Below the pieces are notes generated by a model, which saw only the letters and a program-made list of their open reading frames with translations, was not told where the DNA came from and searched no databases. Position numbers and translations under genes: made by a program. Source: Rhizobium sp. RU33A (GTDB taxonomy: Bacteria > Pseudomonadota > Alphaproteobacteria > Rhizobiales > Rhizobiaceae). Taken from it: a DNA stretch of 64,000 bases. The DNA lies in NCBI RefSeq assembly GCF_900156055.1, contig NZ_FTMQ01000006.1, positions 1-64,000 on the forward strand, written 5' to 3'. Shown piece by piece: positions 17,791 through 26,015 of the stretch (position 1 is the stretch's first letter; every line of letters starts with the position of its first letter).

Positions 17791-19356
17791 TCAGGTGAAG
17801 GCGTCGGGCATCGAGTTCTTGCGGTCGGCGATGAACGCCAGCAAGGCCTCGTCGATGGCAGGATCGAGCGCCGGCGCCTCGTAGGCGTCGAGCCACGAAC
17901 GGCAGAGCGCATTGGCACGGTCTTCGATCCGCTTGCGGCCTTCGATTTCCCACTGCTCGAAGGAATTGTTGTCGGCAAGTGCAGAGCGATAGAACGCCGT
18001 CTGGAAGTTCGCCTGTGTATGAGCGCAGCCGAGATAATGGGCACCCGGACCCACTTCGCGGATGGCGTCCATCGCCTGACCGTCCTCGGTCAGATCGACG
18101 CCCTGTGCCATCTTCTGCATCATGCCGAGCTGGTCCTGGTCGATCATGAACTTCTCGTAGCAGGCAGCAAGGCCGCCCTCGAGCCAGCCGGCCGCGTGCA
18201 GGACGAAATTGGCCCCGGCAAGCAACGTCATGTTGAGCGTGTTGGCGCTCTCATGGGCTGCTTGCGCATCCGGAACCTTCGACGCACAGAGCGAGCCGCC
18301 CGTACGGAAGGGCAGACCCATGCGTCGCGCGAGCTGGGCGGCTCCATAGGACACCAGAGCTGGCTCCGGCGTACCGAAGGTCGGCGCACCCGACTGCATC
18401 GAGATCGAAGCGGCAAACGTGCCGAACAGCACCGGCGCACCCGGACGGATGAGCTGGGTGAACGAGGCACCCGCCAGAACTTCCGCAAGGATCTGCGTCA
18501 GCGTGCCTGCGACAGTGACCGGGCTCATTGCGCCGGACAGGATGAAGGGCGAGATGACCGAAGCCTGACCGTGACGGGCATAGACCTTCGCCGCGCCGAG
18601 CATGGTCTCGTCGAAGACCATCGGCGAGTTGGCGTTGATCAGGTTCAGCATGACGCAGTTGTTTTCGACGAACTCGTCACCGAAGACGAGCTTGGCCATC
18701 GCAACCGAATCTTCCGCCCGCTCCGGTGCCGTGACCGAGCCCATGAACGGCTTGTCGGAATATTTGATGTGGCTGTAGACCATGTCGAGGTGACGCTTGT
18801 TCACCGGAATGTCGACCGGTTCGCAAACCGTGCCGCCGGACGAATGCATCGACGGCGCCATATAGGCAAGCTTCACGAAGTTGCGGAAATCCTCGAGCGT
18901 CGCATAGCGGCGAACGCCTTCGAGATCGCGCACGAAAGGCGAGCCATAGACCGGCGCAAATACCGTGGCATTGCCACCGATCTGCACGCTGCGCTCGGGA
19001 TTACGCGCATGCCAGGTGAATTCCGACGGGGCCGTCTTCAAGAGTTCGCGGCACAAACCTTTCGGAAAATGCACGCGCTCGCCCTTCACGTCGGCGCCGG
19101 CCTGTCTCCACAGCTCCAGCGCTTCTGCGTCTTCACGGAATTCGATGCCGATCTCTTCGAGAACGGTGTCGGCATTGCGCTCGATCAGCTCCAGGCCTTC
19201 CTCGTCGAGGACCTCGTAAGTTTTGATCTTGCGGGTGATGTAGGGCATGGACGGACCGGCACCGCCGCCGCTGCGCGATGCCCTGCGGGCCGCAGCCCCT
19301 CGTCCTTCGCCGCGTTGGCGGCGGCCTGCGCCCGGTTCTGCCGTGATCTCGTCCAT
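17791..19356 (-). CDS. Non-pyrrolysine MttB-family (trimethylamine-type) methyltransferase
   Basis: A 521-residue corrinoid-dependent methyltransferase of the MttB superfamily. The core from about residue 37 (MPYITRKIKTYEVLDEEGLE) through GGTVCEPVDIPVN and SANTLNMTLLAGANF is typical. The frame is uninterrupted, with no in-frame TAG, so it lacks pyrrolysine. Characterised non-Pyl relatives demethylate glycine betaine, proline betaine or carnitine; the substrate here is unknown. Residues 9-36 are an Arg/Gly/Ala-rich extension. The start at 19356 has AGGA seven bases upstream. A corrinoid protein gene lies divergently at 19628. The frame remains open for 33 codons after the TGA. Confidence 0.88.
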   Translation of the reverse strand: MDEITAEPGAGRRQRGEGRGAAARRASRSGGGAGPSMPYITRKIKTYEVLDEEGLELIERNADTVLEEIGIEFREDAEALELWRQAGADVKGERVHFPKGLCRELLKTAPSEFTWHARNPERSVQIGGNATVFAPVYGSPFVRDLEGVRRYATLEDFRNFVKLAYMAPSMHSSGGTVCEPVDIPVNKRHLDMVYSHIKYSDKPFMGSVTAPERAEDSVAMAKLVFGDEFVENNCVMLNLINANSPMVFDETMLGAAKVYARHGQASVISPFILSGAMSPVTVAGTLTQILAEVLAGASFTQLIRPGAPVLFGTFAASISMQSGAPTFGTPEPALVSYGAAQLARRMGLPFRTGGSLCASKVPDAQAAHESANTLNMTLLAGANFVLHAAGWLEGGLAACYEKFMIDQDQLGMMQKMAQGVDLTEDGQAMDAIREVGPGAHYLGCAHTQANFQTAFYRSALADNNSFEQWEIEGRKRIEDRANALCRSWLDAYEAPALDPAIDEALLAFIADRKNSMPDAFT

Positions 19357-19627
19357 GTCTGTTTCCTCGCTCGAGCGCTCGTCCGCGCTGCTTCTCTCCT
19401 CCATTATGCTATTCCAATCCGCATGTGAAACCATCCTTTATGCGCCAACCGCTTGCGTCTCACAGACATCGCCTTTTGGGCATACTAGTCCCGGACCGTC
19501 GCTTTTCAGGGTAGCCACGTCGTAATCGAAAAGAGTTTTTCACGAACTTGAGGTTTAACTTTCGATCGGGCAGTCTCATGCCCGGCGCGACCTGAATCGC
19601 GTTTGAAAAGAAGCGGGAAGCACCACC

Positions 19628-20329
19628 ATGGCCGAAGACGACATCATTCTTTCCGAACTCTCCGATGAAGAGCTCGTGCAGCAGATGCATGACGACCTTT
19701 ATGATGGCCTCAAGGAAGAGATTGAAGAAGCGACGAACATTCTGCTCGAACGCGGCTGGGCGCCCTACGACATCCTCACCCAGGCACTCGTCGAAGGCAT
19801 GCGCATCGTCGGCATCGATTTCCGCGACGGCATCCTCTTCGTGCCCGAAGTTCTCTTGTCCGCCAACGCCATGAAGTCCGGCATGACGATCCTGCGTCCG
19901 CTGCTCGCCGCGACCGGCGCCCCGAAGCAGGGCAAGATGGTCATCGGCACCGTCAAGGGCGACATCCATGACATCGGCAAGAACTTGGTCGGCATGATGA
20001 TGGAAGGCGCCGGCTTCGACGTCATCGACCTCGGCATCAACAACCCGGTCGAAAACTATCTGGAAGCTCTGGAGCGCGAAAAGCCCGATATCCTCGGCAT
20101 GTCGGCATTGCTCACCACCACCATGCCCTACATGAAGGTCGTGATCGACACGATGAAGGAAAAGGGCATTCGCGACGATTACGTCGTTCTGGTTGGCGGC
20201 GCACCGCTCAACGAGGAATTCGGCAAGGCTGTCGGCGCTGATGCCTATTGCCGCGATGCAGCTGTTGCCGTCGAGACAGCCAAGGATTTCATCGCCCGCA
20301 AGCACAACAGCATGGGCGCTCGTGCCTGA
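19628..20329 (+). CDS. Corrinoid (B12-binding) methyl-carrier protein
   Basis: A 233-residue cobalamin-binding protein of the MtbC/MttC/MetH-like class. An N-terminal helical cap (about residues 1-85) is followed by a Rossmann B12 domain with the histidine-on motif GDIHDIGKNLVGMMMEGAGF (about residue 117), then SALLTTTMPYMK and VLVGGAPLNEEF. It would accept a methyl group from the MttB partner and pass it to tetrahydrofolate. It is divergent from mttB with a 271-nt shared upstream region and starts after CGGGAAG. Confidence 0.93.
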   Translation: MAEDDIILSELSDEELVQQMHDDLYDGLKEEIEEATNILLERGWAPYDILTQALVEGMRIVGIDFRDGILFVPEVLLSANAMKSGMTILRPLLAATGAPKQGKMVIGTVKGDIHDIGKNLVGMMMEGAGFDVIDLGINNPVENYLEALEREKPDILGMSALLTTTMPYMKVVIDTMKEKGIRDDYVVLVGGAPLNEEFGKAVGADAYCRDAAVAVETAKDFIARKHNSMGARA

Positions 20330-20337
20330 GGTGTAAA

Positions 20338-20368
20338 AACGGCGAAGCCGGCCTTAGAGGCCGGCTTC
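20338..20368 (-). terminator. Terminator of the 44-residue minus-strand gene
   Basis: A perfect 11-bp stem (20344-20354 with 20358-20368, GAAGCCGGCCT / AGGCCGGCTTC, three-base loop) containing the stop codon of the small minus-strand gene. On the minus strand it is followed by GCCGTTTTTAC, so termination in that direction fits best. It could also help end the corrinoid protein transcript coming the other way, though no T-run lies on that side. Confidence 0.7.
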
Positions 20369-20488
20369 TGCGTAGACATCGTCCTGAGGGACATTAGCCA
20401 TGGACTGCCAGGCGACATGCCCGCCGGCATACAGGATGGCCGCCATCATGTAGATGGCACTGGCCTTTGCAATCGTCGTGAGCGTCAT
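20354..20488 (-). CDS. Small hydrophobic protein, 44 residues
   Basis: A short frame starting MTLTTIAKASAIYMMAAI with one likely membrane segment (about residues 5-25). A strong Shine-Dalgarno (GGAGAGGGAGC) abuts the ATG and a terminator overlaps the stop codon, which together argue that the gene is real. No family is recognised. It lies between the corrinoid protein gene and the first small lipoprotein gene, on the same strand as the lipoprotein. Confidence 0.55.
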   Translation of the reverse strand: MTLTTIAKASAIYMMAAILYAGGHVAWQSMANVPQDDVYAEAGL

Positions 20489-20538
20489 GCTCCCTCTCCT
20501 GTTACAGCGCCGCTCAGGGCCTTGCCTCGCCTCGGTGG

Positions 20539-20700
20539 TTAGCGCGAAGCCGCAGCGTCGACGTTGTTTGCAGCGCTCTGCGTCGCGTCGACGGTGTTGG
20601 CAGCGTCCTGTCCAACGCCACGGATCGTATTGCCGCAGGACGACAGTGCGAAGACGGTGAGAACGAGGACTGCGCCGGCTGTCAGTTTTTTCGCCATCAT
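20539..20700 (-). CDS. Entericidin-like small lipoprotein, 53 residues
   Basis: A short lipoprotein: signal MMAKKLTAGAVLVLTVFALSSC with lipobox LSSC at residue 22, then CGNTIRGVGQDAANTVDAT, typical of the entericidin A/B (ecnAB) family. The start at 20700 has AGG nine bases upstream. Entericidins are small envelope lipoproteins linked to stress and stationary phase. A paralogue with nearly the same CGNTIRG region lies at 21396-21563, and the two flank the DUF1638 gene. Divergent start codons here are only 38 nt apart. Confidence 0.78.
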   Translation of the reverse strand: MMAKKLTAGAVLVLTVFALSSCGNTIRGVGQDAANTVDATQSAANNVDAAASR

Positions 20701-20738
20701 TTTGATGTACCTTTTGTGTGGGTGACGAGTGGAATGCG

Positions 20739-21368
20739 ATGGAACAACGCGCGAAATCGAAAAAGGTTCACGTGATTGCGTGCGGAGCAATCGCGCGTGA
20801 AATTCTGGCGGTCAAATCGCTGAACGGGCTCGATCATCTGACGCTCGAATGCCTGCCCGCTATCTGGCACGTCTGGCCGGAGAAGATCGCGCCAGCGCTG
20901 CGCGAAAAGATCAGAGAAGCCCGTGCCGCAGGGCACGAAAACATCTTCCTTGGCTATGCCGAATGCGGCACCCAAGGCGAAATCGACAGGATCTGTCGCG
21001 AGGAAGGCATCGAGCGCCTGTCAGGGCCACACTGTTATGCATTCTTCACCGGCACCGAGAAATTCCTCGCCGAATGCGAGACCGAATTCACGGCCTTCTA
21101 CCTCACCGACCTGATCACCCGCCAATTCGAGGCCTTCGTCATCGAACCCCTAAAGCTCGACCGCCACCCCGAACTGCGCGACATGGTCTTCGGCAATTAC
21201 ACGAAGATCGTCTACCTTGCCCAGACGGACGACGTCGAACTCCAGGCGAAGGCAAAATGGGCGGCAGACTATCTGAAGCTGGACTACGAATACCGCTTCA
21301 CCGGCTATGGCGATCTGCAGCCGGAAATGGTCGCGGCCGCTGCACGCGCGCCTGAACCGACCGCCTGA
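20739..21368 (+). CDS. DUF1638 domain protein of the corrinoid methyltransferase locus
   Basis: A 209-residue soluble protein of the DUF1638 family. Conserved cysteine- and histidine-containing segments are visible: VIACGAIAREI at the start, LECLPAIWHVWPEKI, YAECGT and GPHCYAFFTG. In other genomes DUF1638 genes accompany MttB-type methyltransferases and corrinoid proteins, and that is the case here. A role in corrinoid handling or methyl transfer is likely but unproven. I prefer the ATG at 20739 over the GTG at 20718 because GAGTGGA precedes it. Confidence 0.82.
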   Translation: MEQRAKSKKVHVIACGAIAREILAVKSLNGLDHLTLECLPAIWHVWPEKIAPALREKIREARAAGHENIFLGYAECGTQGEIDRICREEGIERLSGPHCYAFFTGTEKFLAECETEFTAFYLTDLITRQFEAFVIEPLKLDRHPELRDMVFGNYTKIVYLAQTDDVELQAKAKWAADYLKLDYEYRFTGYGDLQPEMVAAAARAPEPTA

Positions 21369-21395
21369 TCTCTCGCACTCGGGAAGGGAGCCGCC

Positions 21396-21563
21396 TTAGC
21401 GCACCGAGTTTGCGACGCTGCGCCCCGCATCCTGTGTTGCATCGACCGCATTACCGAGATCATTGCCGATCCCGCGGATCGTATTGCCGCACGAGGATAG
21501 ACCGACCGCTAGCGCGACCAGCACGGCGACGACAGCTGTGGAGCGTTGAAAAACGACAGTCAT
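21396..21563 (-). CDS. Entericidin-like small lipoprotein, second copy, 55 residues
   Basis: A short frame with an excellent ribosome site (GAGGGAG seven bases before the ATG). It has signal-like residues 1-24, lipobox LSSC and then CGNTIRGIGNDLGNAVDATQ, very close to the copy at 20539-20700 (CGNTIRGVGQDAANTVDATQ). It is another entericidin A/B-type lipoprotein; the pair must stem from duplication. The function here is unknown; the two genes bracket the DUF1638 gene. Confidence 0.78.
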   Translation of the reverse strand: MTVVFQRSTAVVAVLVALAVGLSSCGNTIRGIGNDLGNAVDATQDAGRSVANSVR

Positions 21564-21634
21564 CCTGATTCTCCCTCTGATCGAAACAAGACGACCTGGG
21601 TGACAAGCGCTTGCGGAAAAATCAAGGCAGAGGC

Positions 21635-21934
21635 TTAGGACGATGAGATGGTATCAAGCACCGGCTCAAACGAGATCTTCAGGCGCGTACCTGTCGCCCT
21701 GGCCAGTTTCTCCAATGTCGTGGCGGAGGGTTTTACACGTCCGCTTTCGAGACGAGCCACAGCACTCTGCGAGGTTTGCATGCGTTCAGCGAGTTCGGCC
21801 TGGGTCAGTCCGGCCTGAAGGCGCGCCTCGACTACGGCACGAATGAGCGAAAACTCGTCTTCAAGAGCATCGTAGGCATCGCGATAATCTGGCTTTTCAA
21901 GCCAGGCCTCGTGCAGGTCTCTGATCTTCGTCAT
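21635..21934 (-). CDS. HigA-type antitoxin, XRE helix-turn-helix
   Basis: A 99-residue DNA-binding protein. The HTH_3 domain covers about residues 35-90 (AGLTQAELAERMQTSQSAVARLE is the HTH), preceded by a short helical segment. It overlaps the upstream toxin gene by 4 nt (ATGA), with the toxin first as is usual for higBA. It would neutralise the toxin and repress the operon through the imperfect inverted repeat upstream. Confidence 0.85.
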   Translation of the reverse strand: MTKIRDLHEAWLEKPDYRDAYDALEDEFSLIRAVVEARLQAGLTQAELAERMQTSQSAVARLESGRVKPSATTLEKLARATGTRLKISFEPVLDTISSS

Positions 21935-22251
21935 ATCACATCCCTCGCCCGTTGCCGGGCCAATTGCAAATGCCTCTTTGGCATCTTCTCGGTCTTCTTC
22001 ACATAGGCATGCACAATGACGACGCGCTTACCCGATGCCGTGACATAGATGGCTCGGGATATCCCGCTCTTGGCGGAAAACCTCAGCTCCCACAGCCTGC
22101 CCTCGACATGCTTGATCGTTCCGCCCGGCAATTGTTCTGGACCCACTTCCTCGATCAAGGCTGAAACCCGCACCAATCGGGCGCGCAGATCTGGCGGCCA
22201 GCGCGCGATTTCATCGTCGACGATTTTACCCAGCGTTTCGACCGACCACAT
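21931..22251 (-). CDS. HigB/RelE-type toxin (phage Gp49-like family)
   Basis: A 106-residue member of the RelE/HigB fold, Gp49-like subgroup: GGTIKHVEGRLWELRFSAK, GISRAIYVTASGKRVVIVHAYVKKTEKMP. Relatives are ribosome-dependent mRNA endonucleases. The conserved basic and aromatic residues (K, R, H-Y-V-K-K) are present, so it looks intact. The gene is first in a two-gene toxin-antitoxin operon that lies within the corrinoid methyl-transfer locus. Confidence 0.85.
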   Translation of the reverse strand: MWSVETLGKIVDDEIARWPPDLRARLVRVSALIEEVGPEQLPGGTIKHVEGRLWELRFSAKSGISRAIYVTASGKRVVIVHAYVKKTEKMPKRHLQLARQRARDVI

Positions 22252-22260
22252 AATGAAATC

Positions 22261-22278
22261 ATATCACATCTGGTATAT
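22261..22278. promoter_or_regulatory. Imperfect inverted repeat, probable HigA operator
   Basis: The 18-mer ATATCACATCTGGTATAT pairs at six of the eight compared symmetric positions (ATAT...ATAT plus inner CA/TG). It begins 10 bp upstream of the toxin start codon and overlaps a minus-strand -10-like TATGAT (22258-22263). Position and symmetry fit autoregulation by the HTH antitoxin; binding is inferred. Confidence 0.4.
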
Positions 22279-22410
22279 TGGTCCACCCATTCTTCACCCT
22301 CCCTTCACCATTCGCAAAAGCGTGACCGTGTCACCGATCCGCTTTAATTTCCCTGTAATCTCCCCTTGCGACACTGCCAGACAGGTCAACAAACAACCAA
22401 GAGAACACGA

Positions 22411-23058
22411 ATGACCGACAGGGCGGAAACATGGGTGGCGGGTCTTGCCACCGCGCGTGAACATAATGCTCCCGAAAACCTCTCGGACCTTTTGGTCCGC
22501 CTGGCCCGCACGACGGACCGCAAGGTGACGATCCGCGACATCGCGATCGCGCTGCAGGACCGCTCCTTCGGCGCCTTCCTTCTGGTCTTCGCGCTTCCCA
22601 ATCTCGTGCCAATGCCACCGGGCGCCACCTTCATCCTGGGGCTACCCTTGATTTTCGTCGCCTGGCAGATGATGGCCTCTCCGGGTGGGCGTGTGTTCTT
22701 TCCACGTGTCGTGAGCGATTACGGCGTCGAGCCGCAGACCTTCGAGGCCATCGTCAGGCGTCTGGTTCCCTGGATGCGCTGGGCCGAAAAGCTGGTCGTC
22801 CCACGCTTCTGGCTGTTCGAGAGCCGCTTTGCCGAACGGCTGATCGGCGTATTCGCGCTGATCCTCGCCATCGTCGTCTTCCTGCCGATCCCGCTCGGCA
22901 ACTGGCCTCCGGCCTTTGCGCTGGCAGTCCTCGGTTTTGCCCATTCCCAGCGTGACGGTCTCGGTGTCGTCGCCGGCTGTCTGATCGGCGTACTCTCTCT
23001 CGCGGTTGCCGGCTTTGTCGTCTATACCGCCGTGGCCGTCGTCTCGCTCGTGATCTGA
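22411..23058 (+). CDS. ExoD-family membrane protein
   Basis: A 215-residue protein with a soluble N-terminus (LSDLLVRLARTTDRKVTIRDI) and several hydrophobic segments (FLLVFALPNLVPMPPGATF, FALILAIVVFLPIPLGNWPP, and two near the C-terminus). This is the pattern of ExoD, which affects exopolysaccharide production and alkaline tolerance in Sinorhizobium. The molecular function is not known. The ATG at 22411 is chosen because the family begins just before the conserved helix. It overlaps the next gene by one base (TGATG). Confidence 0.82.
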   Translation: MTDRAETWVAGLATAREHNAPENLSDLLVRLARTTDRKVTIRDIAIALQDRSFGAFLLVFALPNLVPMPPGATFILGLPLIFVAWQMMASPGGRVFFPRVVSDYGVEPQTFEAIVRRLVPWMRWAEKLVVPRFWLFESRFAERLIGVFALILAIVVFLPIPLGNWPPAFALAVLGFAHSQRDGLGVVAGCLIGVLSLAVAGFVVYTAVAVVSLVI

Positions 23059-23843
23059 TGATCAACGCAACCGAACAACCAGACCGCCGCGTCGTCGTCA
23101 TGACGGCCGGCGGGCTCAATCCCACCATCGTCGTCCAGCATCTCGCCAAGGCCGGCATGGACGTCCACGTTGTCCTCGAAAACCCGGAGGGCAAGGGCGA
23201 GATCACCCGTCGTCGCGCAAGGAGACTGGGCTGGATTGCAGCGCTCGGCCAGCTTGGCACGATGATCGCCGCCCGCCTTCTTCGCCGCCTTGCGGACCGC
23301 CGCGTCTCGGAACTGCTGGCCGAACATGATCTCGACCGCACACTGCCCGACACTGTCCCGATCCATCCGGTCACTTCGATCAACGCCCCGGAGACGGCAG
23401 CCCTCGTCGAGCAGTTGAAGCCCGGCGCGATCCTGGTCGTCTCGACCCGCCTGATGTCGGCGCGTCAGCTTTCCGCCATGCCCTGCCCGGTCATCAACCT
23501 GCATGCCGGCATCAATCCGAACTATCGCGGCCAGATGGGCGGCTACTGGTCGCTGCGCGAAAACGACCCGCAAAATTTCGGCGCCACACTCCATCTCGTC
23601 GACGCAGGAACGGATACCGGCGGCACGCTCTACGAGGTCCGCACGAAACCCGCATCATCAGACTTCATCTCCACCTATCCGCTTCTGCTGACCCTTGCCG
23701 CTCTGGACATCACCCGCCAATCGATCGACGACGCGCTCAACGGCCGCCTCGCCCCCATCAAGCCGCAAGGTCCCTCCGCGCTGCGCTTCCCGCCGACGCT
23801 CTGGTCGTGGATCTGGTGCGGCGTGACACGCCGAATCTGGTAA
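23058..23843 (+). CDS. Formyltransferase-fold protein (formyl_trans_N)
   Basis: A 261-residue protein with the formyltransferase catalytic core: VINLHAGINPNYRGQMGGYW (Asn and His of the N-x-H motif) and LHLVDAGTDTGG (the catalytic Asp). Relatives transfer a formyl group from 10-formyl-H4folate to purine precursors, amino sugars or tRNA. The acceptor cannot be deduced. It overlaps exoD by one base, so the two are translationally coupled. The link to folate one-carbon chemistry fits the surrounding locus, but the distance to the methyltransferase genes makes this only suggestive. Confidence 0.82.
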   Translation: MINATEQPDRRVVVMTAGGLNPTIVVQHLAKAGMDVHVVLENPEGKGEITRRRARRLGWIAALGQLGTMIAARLLRRLADRRVSELLAEHDLDRTLPDTVPIHPVTSINAPETAALVEQLKPGAILVVSTRLMSARQLSAMPCPVINLHAGINPNYRGQMGGYWSLRENDPQNFGATLHLVDAGTDTGGTLYEVRTKPASSDFISTYPLLLTLAALDITRQSIDDALNGRLAPIKPQGPSALRFPPTLWSWIWCGVTRRIW

Positions 23844-23951
23844 AAGCAGTCGGACTCATGGCAGCGTCGTTTTTGGCGACAAGCGACGTCGTGAAGAGCG
23901 CAGTCCGGCGAATGCCCCCCGTGCATTCTGGCACCAAAGGGAGAGAGTGGC

Positions 23952-24254
23952 ATGGCAGACAAGATCGTCGTTTACTGGCGGGATATTCCGGCTCAGGTGA
24001 TCGTTAAGCAGGGTCGCAAATCGGCCAAGCGTGAGCTCTCCTTGCGCTTCACCGAAGCCATCGACATGGCCGCCATGCGCTCGGGCGCTGCCGAAACCGA
24101 CGCCTATCTCGCCGACTGGCGCAAGGCCGATCCGGTTCCGGTCGGTGACGATCTCGAAGCAGAGGCCGAAACCGCTGCCGCCGAAATAGAAGCCGCCTAC
24201 GACAAGGCACGCCTGGTGGCACTCGTTCATGCCGGAGGCCGCGACAATGGGTGA
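23952..24254 (+). CDS. PF13769-type (virulence_fact) small protein in the methyl-transfer operon
   Basis: A 100-residue soluble protein beginning MADKIVVYWRDIPAQVIVKQ, of the family annotated virulence_fact. The name is historical and says little about function. In rhizobia and relatives this gene sits with metV/metF-like and corrinoid methyltransferase genes, as here. It overlaps the metV-like gene by 8 nt, so coupled expression is likely. Function in the pathway is unknown; a scaffold or regulatory subunit is possible. Confidence 0.75.
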   Translation: MADKIVVYWRDIPAQVIVKQGRKSAKRELSLRFTEAIDMAAMRSGAAETDAYLADWRKADPVPVGDDLEAEAETAAAEIEAAYDKARLVALVHAGGRDNG

Positions 24255-24846
24255 ACCTCTTCTTGTAGACCCAGGCCCGCCGAAAAAGGGCAACGCGGCG
24301 CCAGCCGCCAAGGCAAAGACTGGCGCGTTCACACCAGCGGGCGTCTCGCCCAACCGCCGCGCCCGCCGCTCCTATACGATCCGCCTTTGGGCCGTGCGCA
24401 ATTCCCGTTTCCTCGAATGGTTCTACCGCAACTTCGCCAGCGCCTTCCTCTTTCTCCATCCGGTCTGGAAGAAGCTTGGCTATAGCAGGGTCGAAACGCC
24501 GGTCACTTTCGTCGAACGTAATGTGAAGGGCCTGCTCTTCGACTGTCGTATGTGCGGCCAGTGCGTCTTGTCCTCGACCGGCATGTCCTGCCCGATGAAC
24601 TGTCCCAAGCAGCTGCGCAACGGCCCCTGCGGCGGTGTGCGCGCCAATGGCAATTGCGAGGTCGAACCGGACATGCCCTGCGTCTGGGTCCAGGCCTGGA
24701 ACGGCTCGCGCAACATGGTTGCCGGCGATGCGATCCTGAAGGTGCAAAAGCCGGTCAACCAGTCGCTGCGCGAGACGTCCTCCTGGCTGCGCGTGACCGC
24801 AGAAGCCGCGGCAGAGCGCGAAAAGAACACGGCAAAGGAAGCCTGA
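24247..24846 (+). CDS. MetV-like protein (methylenetetrahydrofolate reductase C-terminal domain)
   Basis: A 199-residue cysteine-rich protein. The central part has CRMCGQCVLSSTGMSCPMNC, then CPKQLRNGPCGG and GNCEV...PCVW, the pattern of the MTHFR C-terminal family (PF12225), which includes MetV of acetogens. MetV binds MetF and a metal or Fe-S centre and is needed for MetF activity. The first 45 residues are a basic, Pro/Ala-rich extension. The ATG at 24247 lies inside the preceding gene, and metF begins 2 nt after its stop. Confidence 0.85.
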   Translation: MGEPLLVDPGPPKKGNAAPAAKAKTGAFTPAGVSPNRRARRSYTIRLWAVRNSRFLEWFYRNFASAFLFLHPVWKKLGYSRVETPVTFVERNVKGLLFDCRMCGQCVLSSTGMSCPMNCPKQLRNGPCGGVRANGNCEVEPDMPCVWVQAWNGSRNMVAGDAILKVQKPVNQSLRETSSWLRVTAEAAAEREKNTAKEA

Positions 24847-24848
24847 GC

Positions 24849-25946
24849 ATGGCCCATATCGATGAAAATCCGCTGGGTCCGCATCTGCCACTCGATCCCT
24901 TGCCCGGTCATTCCTCGCTCGGTCGCCTGGAGCGCGTGCTCCGCCGTGGCGAATTCGCCGTCACCGCCGAACTCAACCCGCCTGATAGTGCCGACCCGGA
25001 AGACGTCTATGAGCGCGCCAAGATCTTCGATGGCTGGGTCGACGGCATCAACGCTGTCGACGCATCCGGCGCCAATTGCCACATGTCCTCGGTCGGCATC
25101 TGCGCGCTTCTGACCCGCATGGGTTACGCGCCGATCATGCAAATCGCCTGCCGCGACAAGAACCGCATCGCCATCCAGGGTGACGTGCTGGGGGCCGCCG
25201 CCATGGGAGTCGCCAACATCATGTGCCTGACGGGTGATGGCGTTCAGGCCGGCGACCAGCCGGGTGCGAAGCCGGTCTTCGATCTCGACTGCATGTCGCT
25301 GCTCGAAACCGTCCGCACCATGCGCGACGAATCGAAGTTCCTCTCAGGCCGCAAGCTGTCGAGCCCGCCCAAGGTCTTCCTCGGTGCCGCGATCAATCCC
25401 TTCGCGCCCCCATACGACTTCCGCCCCTACCGGCTCGGCAAGAAGATCGAGGCAGGCGCGCAATTCGTCCAGAGCCAGTATTGCTTCGACGTGCCGATGT
25501 TCCGCGACTACATGGCGAAGGTCCGCGATCTCGGCTTCCACGAGAAATGCTACATCCTTGTCGGCGTCGGTCCGCTCGCCTCGGCCAAGACCGCAAAGTG
25601 GATCCGTTCCAACGTGCCCGGCATCCACATTCCCGACTCCGTCATTGCCCGCCTCGAAGGCGCACAGGACCAGAAGAAGGAAGGCAAGCAGCTCTGCATC
25701 GACATCATCAACGAGGTGAAGGAGATCGAGGGCGTGTCCGGCGTGCATGTCATGGCCTATCGCCAGGAGGAATATGTCGCCGAAATCGTCCATGAGTCGG
25801 GCATCCTGAAGGGCCGCCGCCCATGGAAGCGCGAACATGCCCGCGCCGACGACATCGCTGCGCAGCGCATGCGCGAGATCGGTGCCGATCCCGTCCAAGA
25901 CCAGCAGACGCTCGCAGGCCTTGCCGCCAACACCCAGCCCCATTGA
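24849..25946 (+). CDS. metF: Methylenetetrahydrofolate reductase
   Basis: A 365-residue MTHFR-fold protein: FAVTAELNPPDSADPEDVYE at the start of the barrel, NIMCLTGDG (flavin/folate region) near residue 125, then FQSQYCFD-type segment (VQSQYCFDVPMFRDYM). In E. coli MetF makes methyl-H4folate with NADH. Paired with a MetV-like protein and a corrinoid methyltransferase set, this copy may run the other way, oxidising methyl-H4folate made by demethylation. It follows the metV-like gene by 2 nt. Confidence 0.88.
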   Translation: MAHIDENPLGPHLPLDPLPGHSSLGRLERVLRRGEFAVTAELNPPDSADPEDVYERAKIFDGWVDGINAVDASGANCHMSSVGICALLTRMGYAPIMQIACRDKNRIAIQGDVLGAAAMGVANIMCLTGDGVQAGDQPGAKPVFDLDCMSLLETVRTMRDESKFLSGRKLSSPPKVFLGAAINPFAPPYDFRPYRLGKKIEAGAQFVQSQYCFDVPMFRDYMAKVRDLGFHEKCYILVGVGPLASAKTAKWIRSNVPGIHIPDSVIARLEGAQDQKKEGKQLCIDIINEVKEIEGVSGVHVMAYRQEEYVAEIVHESGILKGRRPWKREHARADDIAAQRMREIGADPVQDQQTLAGLAANTQPH

Positions 25947-26015
25947 TTTTCCCCGGCAGCTGCCGGCACATCCCATTCCCGCCGTGCGAGAGCCGGCACC
26001 GACCGGAGGACTGAA

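Noticed and set aside
17791-19356. Possibility that MttB is a pyrrolysine enzyme
   Set aside because: The frame has no in-frame TAG and full family length; no pyl genes were seen in the window.
19435-19627. Cobalamin or SAM riboswitch before the corrinoid protein gene
   Set aside because: I looked for the conserved B12-box and SAM-II core and saw neither here nor before metV/metF.
25953-25966. Palindrome CCGGCAGCTGCCGG between metF and the methyltransferase gene
   Set aside because: A perfect 14-bp palindrome, but in GC-rich DNA it is expected by chance at some sites, and no function is indicated.
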